Virus record (IMG/VR): IMGVR_UViG_3300044800_000144
Span: 1 to 30,626 of that record
DNA: 30,626 nt
DNA from: a virus
Reading direction: 5' to 3' (one strand)
Shown here: positions 27,787 through 30,626 of the stretch, in pieces
Layout: every line of letters starts with the position of its first letter
Numbering within the stretch: position 1 is the stretch's first letter
Program-made: the position numbers and the translations under genes
Notes under the pieces: model-generated
Databases searched by the model: none
The model's input: the letters and a program-made list of their open reading frames with translations, nothing else
What the model was told of the DNA's origin: nothing

Positions 27787-29487
27787 TTATATGTAATGAA
27801 CTTTGAATGTGGTATGTGTTTCTCGCAGGTCAGTCACAGCAAAGAACGTACTCATTGCCCCATCATCATGATCGGAACTACTTTCTAGCTTACCACTATC
27901 TTCATGAAACGTCACACTATTAAATTCCCCACATAACCATTCGAACGTGTTCCGGCTTGTCTCATCACCAAACGGAATACGCAGTTCACCCCGTTCGAAC
28001 ATAGCACTCAGGCTGGGCAATCCTTCGTACAGGTCTTTTTTCAGGTTACTTTCCGTAATGAATGGTTCAATATTACTTACACCACGTTCCCTGACCAGTT
28101 CGATCATTATACTCTGAAAACCATTCCCCTCGGCAATAATACGGTTTGGTCGGAAGCGGTTGTTCAACGACACAATCTCCGAGACCTGTTCTCCATGGGG
28201 CATACCCTTCTTACGGAACACGTGTAACAGGTAATATTTTTTATCAGCAGCACGTCCCCAAACACTAAATACTGAATAATCAGCACTCACTGTACCACTA
28301 AGAGCAAAGTCACAACCCATCACTACACGTTCCATCTGGACGGGAAAACTATCAATATTGTTAACCAACGAAATTTTATCCATACCAATTTTAGCACGAT
28401 TCAGGTATTCCCACGGGAACAGTGAAGAATAATCACTGATAGGCTTGACCAAATGCTCACGGGTGAAAACAATAGTACCCTGAGATTCCTTCAATTCCAT
28501 CAGTTTGTCAAACGTGTACCGTTCTGGTGCTAGTATTCTGCCATCCGGATATATACCAGGATAAATAAATGTCTTGAAGTTAGGATCATTCTTGATGCGC
28601 CAGTACAGGTCTTTCTCATGGAACGGTGTACCGCTGACTATCAAATATCCCCCAGGCTCAACAATGTTCACAATTTCGGCATAGAATACCTCTTCAAACT
28701 TATCCCGCTGATCTTTGCTGTACAGGCAACTTTTATCCAGAAAGTCATCTACTATGGCTGCCCCTAAGTGTAGACCACGTATAAAAGAACCTTTAGAACG
28801 TAAAAGTATAGAGGCTCCATTTTTGGTACGTATCTGTTCCTTGCCTAAGTCGTTATGATTGGTGGGTAATAAAATGTCATGTAAGAAATCATTTGTACGT
28901 ATTTCTTCAACCACTTTCTCCAGATGACGTATCCCCAACTTGCTTTCATTAGTTATTAGAACTGTTTCTTTATGATTACGATTTTCATGAGTATCCTGTG
29001 TACGATTCATCCATTGTGGACGGCGATAACCATAACTACGCCATAGAGGAAATGCAAAACACCACTCATAGGATTTTCCTGACCCACGTTCACATTGGAA
29101 ACTACTGAATGGATACATTTGGGTTAAATTACCCCACTCGATATTCCTATAACCCATGTCGAAATTAGGTAACATTGTGGTTTTAAAGTAATTGAATGAA
29201 TTGATCTTCAATGTTTCATCCATTACTGTTTCTAAATTCGGTAAATAATCAATGCTTTCCGGATCAATCAGGTCAGATTCCACATGCGTTACTCTGTATG
29301 TTTCCTGCAACATGCTCAGGTATAATGCATCCAGGTCATTATTATACCCTCCCAGAAGTTCTTTCATTGCTGCTGGAGTAAGATTACGCAATATTTGATC
29401 AACATAAGAAAAAATATCACGTTTTTCTGACTTACTTAAAACCTTCCCTTCAATAATATTGTTACTAATTTCAATCATTACGTTCAT
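27787..29487 (-). CDS. terL: Terminase large subunit, 566 aa
   Basis: DNA-packaging motor and nuclease. ATPase domain: Walker A CERGSGKS (132-139), Walker B GAAIVDDFLD (242-251), coupling motif SGTP (285-288). RNase H-like nuclease domain: GCDFALSGTVSADYSVFSVW (391-410) with Asp393, IAEGNGF (451-457) with Glu453, and HDDGAMS (540-546) with Asp541 and Asp542. The first ATG (29487) overlaps the upstream gene by 17 bases; the ATG at 29478 (MIEIS) is an alternative. About 130 residues precede Walker A, longer than in many TerL proteins. It marks the start of the late, minus-strand module. Confidence 0.9.
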   Translation of the reverse strand: MNVMIEISNNIIEGKVLSKSEKRDIFSYVDQILRNLTPAAMKELLGGYNNDLDALYLSMLQETYRVTHVESDLIDPESIDYLPNLETVMDETLKINSFNYFKTTMLPNFDMGYRNIEWGNLTQMYPFSSFQCERGSGKSYEWCFAFPLWRSYGYRRPQWMNRTQDTHENRNHKETVLITNESKLGIRHLEKVVEEIRTNDFLHDILLPTNHNDLGKEQIRTKNGASILLRSKGSFIRGLHLGAAIVDDFLDKSCLYSKDQRDKFEEVFYAEIVNIVEPGGYLIVSGTPFHEKDLYWRIKNDPNFKTFIYPGIYPDGRILAPERYTFDKLMELKESQGTIVFTREHLVKPISDYSSLFPWEYLNRAKIGMDKISLVNNIDSFPVQMERVVMGCDFALSGTVSADYSVFSVWGRAADKKYYLLHVFRKKGMPHGEQVSEIVSLNNRFRPNRIIAEGNGFQSIMIELVRERGVSNIEPFITESNLKKDLYEGLPSLSAMFERGELRIPFGDETSRNTFEWLCGEFNSVTFHEDSGKLESSSDHDDGAMSTFFAVTDLRETHTTFKVHYI

Positions 29488-30055
29488 TTATGAAATTCAC
29501 TCCAGGGAATGTTGAAATATAATTATCCAACAGGGCAAAGTCAGCATCCCGTTGTTCCATATCAGTGTATTCTATTGTCTTGTTAGTTTCCGGGTTTGTA
29601 ACCGAAGTGGTTTCAGGCAGAGCGTTGATGATTATAAAGTATAACATGGCGTGCTTCCCAAAATTGTACTCATCCCGCTTTTCATAACCCCGTACATAAT
29701 GTAAATCCAACCGGAAGTCTCGGAAGTAAATCCAGTTACGCTTGAATAAAAAGGTTAAACCACTTTTTGACTTTTTGTCTTTGACTTTTGGAACACCATC
29801 CTCATCATCCCCCGTCCCATCATCCCGTTCCAATACTAGTTTGGCATGAACATCCAACAGTTTATCATAAATTTCTTTATCCTTTAAATATTTCCATTGG
29901 TTGAGTATAGTTACCACTTCCTGTAAACCAGCATCTTTTAATAAACCAGTAAGTTCTGTAATTATCTCTGCATCTTCCTTACTTAAAGGATGGATTAAAG
30001 AGGATTCTAAGTCTTTTGGATATCTTTGACTTGAAGATTGTAAGAAAGTATTCAT
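29471..30055 (-). CDS. Hypothetical protein upstream of terL, 194 aa
   Basis: Not recognised. The N-terminal half is helical (SKEDAEIITELTGLLKDAG, LQEVVTILNQWKYLKDKEIY), followed by an acidic then lysine-rich linker (ERDDGTGDDEDGVPKVKDKK) and a segment with aromatic residues (RNWIYFRDFRLDLHYVRG). By position it could be the small terminase subunit, but no clear DNA-binding helix-turn-helix is visible, so this remains a guess. Its end overlaps terL. Confidence 0.5.
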   Translation of the reverse strand: MNTFLQSSSQRYPKDLESSLIHPLSKEDAEIITELTGLLKDAGLQEVVTILNQWKYLKDKEIYDKLLDVHAKLVLERDDGTGDDEDGVPKVKDKKSKSGLTFLFKRNWIYFRDFRLDLHYVRGYEKRDEYNFGKHAMLYFIIINALPETTSVTNPETNKTIEYTDMEQRDADFALLDNYISTFPGVNFINERND

Positions 30056-30073
30056 ACCAAATTTGTAACAAAA

Positions 30074-30626
30074 TTAAACAATTATATCTCCTCCAATCGG
30101 GTCTCCATAATACTGTGACCCCCACTCCATGTGAATACTAATAGCATCTTGTTTATCAGGAACGATCGGTACCACTAGATCAACATTGTTTGGATCAGTA
30201 GTATATAAATTATTTTCAGCCTGTATGCTATCAGCCAACCCGTCAACAAGACTGCGTTGAATCCATATGCCTACCATACCATCAATAGCAACTGTACCTA
30301 TTTCTACTGCATTCACCTGCCCTGATGCTTCATAAAAATCAGCATACAATGGTTTGGAATTTCGGTTTGGTATATGTTCCATTTGAAGTACTCCATTGGC
30401 ATCCGCTGTCATATCAACAGCAGCAACCAGATACTTACTATATGACCCATCAGGATATTCAAACCAAAGCCACAGATTATCAACCTCTACTCCTGTTTCA
30501 TTCTTCAGTACCAGTGCAATGAATTCATCTTCTGGTGTCTTACTCAACATAAACTGAGTTATCTCACTGAACAGGTTATCAAAAGCATTATTAGGCAAAG
30601 GACTTGCTGACTTGTAACCACCCAGT
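30074..30626 (-). CDS. Hypothetical protein, 5' end outside the window
   Basis: The frame stays open to the window edge, reading LGGYKSASPLPNNAFDNLFS, so the true start is likely upstream and the TTG at 30598 is probably not it. The visible part is acidic and beta-rich (EFIALVLKNETGVEVDNLWL, GTVAIDGMVGIWIQRSLV, AISIHMEWGSQYYG), like an Ig-type or virion decoration domain. It lies 18 bases upstream of the next gene in the minus-strand operon. No family recognised. Confidence 0.5.
   Translation of the reverse strand, partial: LGGYKSASPLPNNAFDNLFSEITQFMLSKTPEDEFIALVLKNETGVEVDNLWLWFEYPDGSYSKYLVAAVDMTADANGVLQMEHIPNRNSKPLYADFYEASGQVNAVEIGTVAIDGMVGIWIQRSLVDGLADSIQAENNLYTTDPNNVDLVVPIVPDKQDAISIHMEWGSQYYGDPIGGDIIV

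Overview
The window looks like part of the genome of a large, tailed double-stranded DNA phage. It holds a dense plus-strand replication and recombination region (about 20-27262) and, on the opposite strand, the start of a packaging and structural module (27265-30626). There are no rRNA, tRNA, transposase or integrase genes. The host is probably a Bacteroidetes bacterium (inference): the DNA is AT-rich, most starts lack a Shine-Dalgarno sequence and have A/T-rich leaders instead, and at least two promoters fit the Bacteroidetes -7 pattern TAnnTTTG (774-781, 11905-11912).

Layout. 20-465: two small early genes. 466-803: the only long non-coding stretch, with two elaborate terminator-like hairpins and a strong promoter reading into the replication operon. 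804-3802: replication initiator (with an internal tandem repeat that looks like a lambda-type origin), DnaC-like helicase loader and DnaB-like helicase. 3881-10126: a winged-helix-like protein, a fold-type-II PLP enzyme, an N4/N6 DNA methylase, a DnaN-like sliding clamp, a ParB-like protein and a PAPS-reductase-like PP-loop protein. The last two form an IbrB/IbrA-like pair. 10123-16515: PD-(D/E)XK nuclease, a uracil-DNA-glycosylase/exonuclease fusion, the polymerase domain of a family A polymerase encoded separately, and a clamp loader. The exonuclease and polymerase parts are separated by about 2.25 kb carrying a GIY-YIG homing endonuclease, an HD phosphohydrolase, a small protein and a short C5-methylase. 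16512-21644: HNH-like protein, a coiled-coil protein, a gp32-like ssDNA-binding protein, a ribbon-helix-helix-like protein, RecA/UvsX, RuvC-like resolvase and an exported PAP2 phosphatase. 21650-27262: a Rad50/SbcC ATPase split into separate genes around an SbcD nuclease, a DUF2493 protein, coiled-coil and exported small proteins, an HNH-AP2 endonuclease and a DUF3820 protein. 27265-30626 (minus): hypothetical gene, large terminase, two further genes, the last running off the window.

The genes form a near-complete replisome (initiator, loader, helicase, clamp, clamp loader, polymerase, SSB) plus recombination machinery (RecA, RuvC, SbcCD, UvsY-like candidate). Two features stand out. First, at least six unrelated DNA-metabolism proteins begin with the same short peptide (M-K-M-E-R-T or M-E-R-S), written with different synonymous codons. 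Second, the PLP enzyme, DNA methylase, ParB-like and PP-loop genes are close together and may be a DNA-modification system, possibly sulfur-based. A recurring TTGTATAATATA element in front of several genes is probably a phage promoter class.
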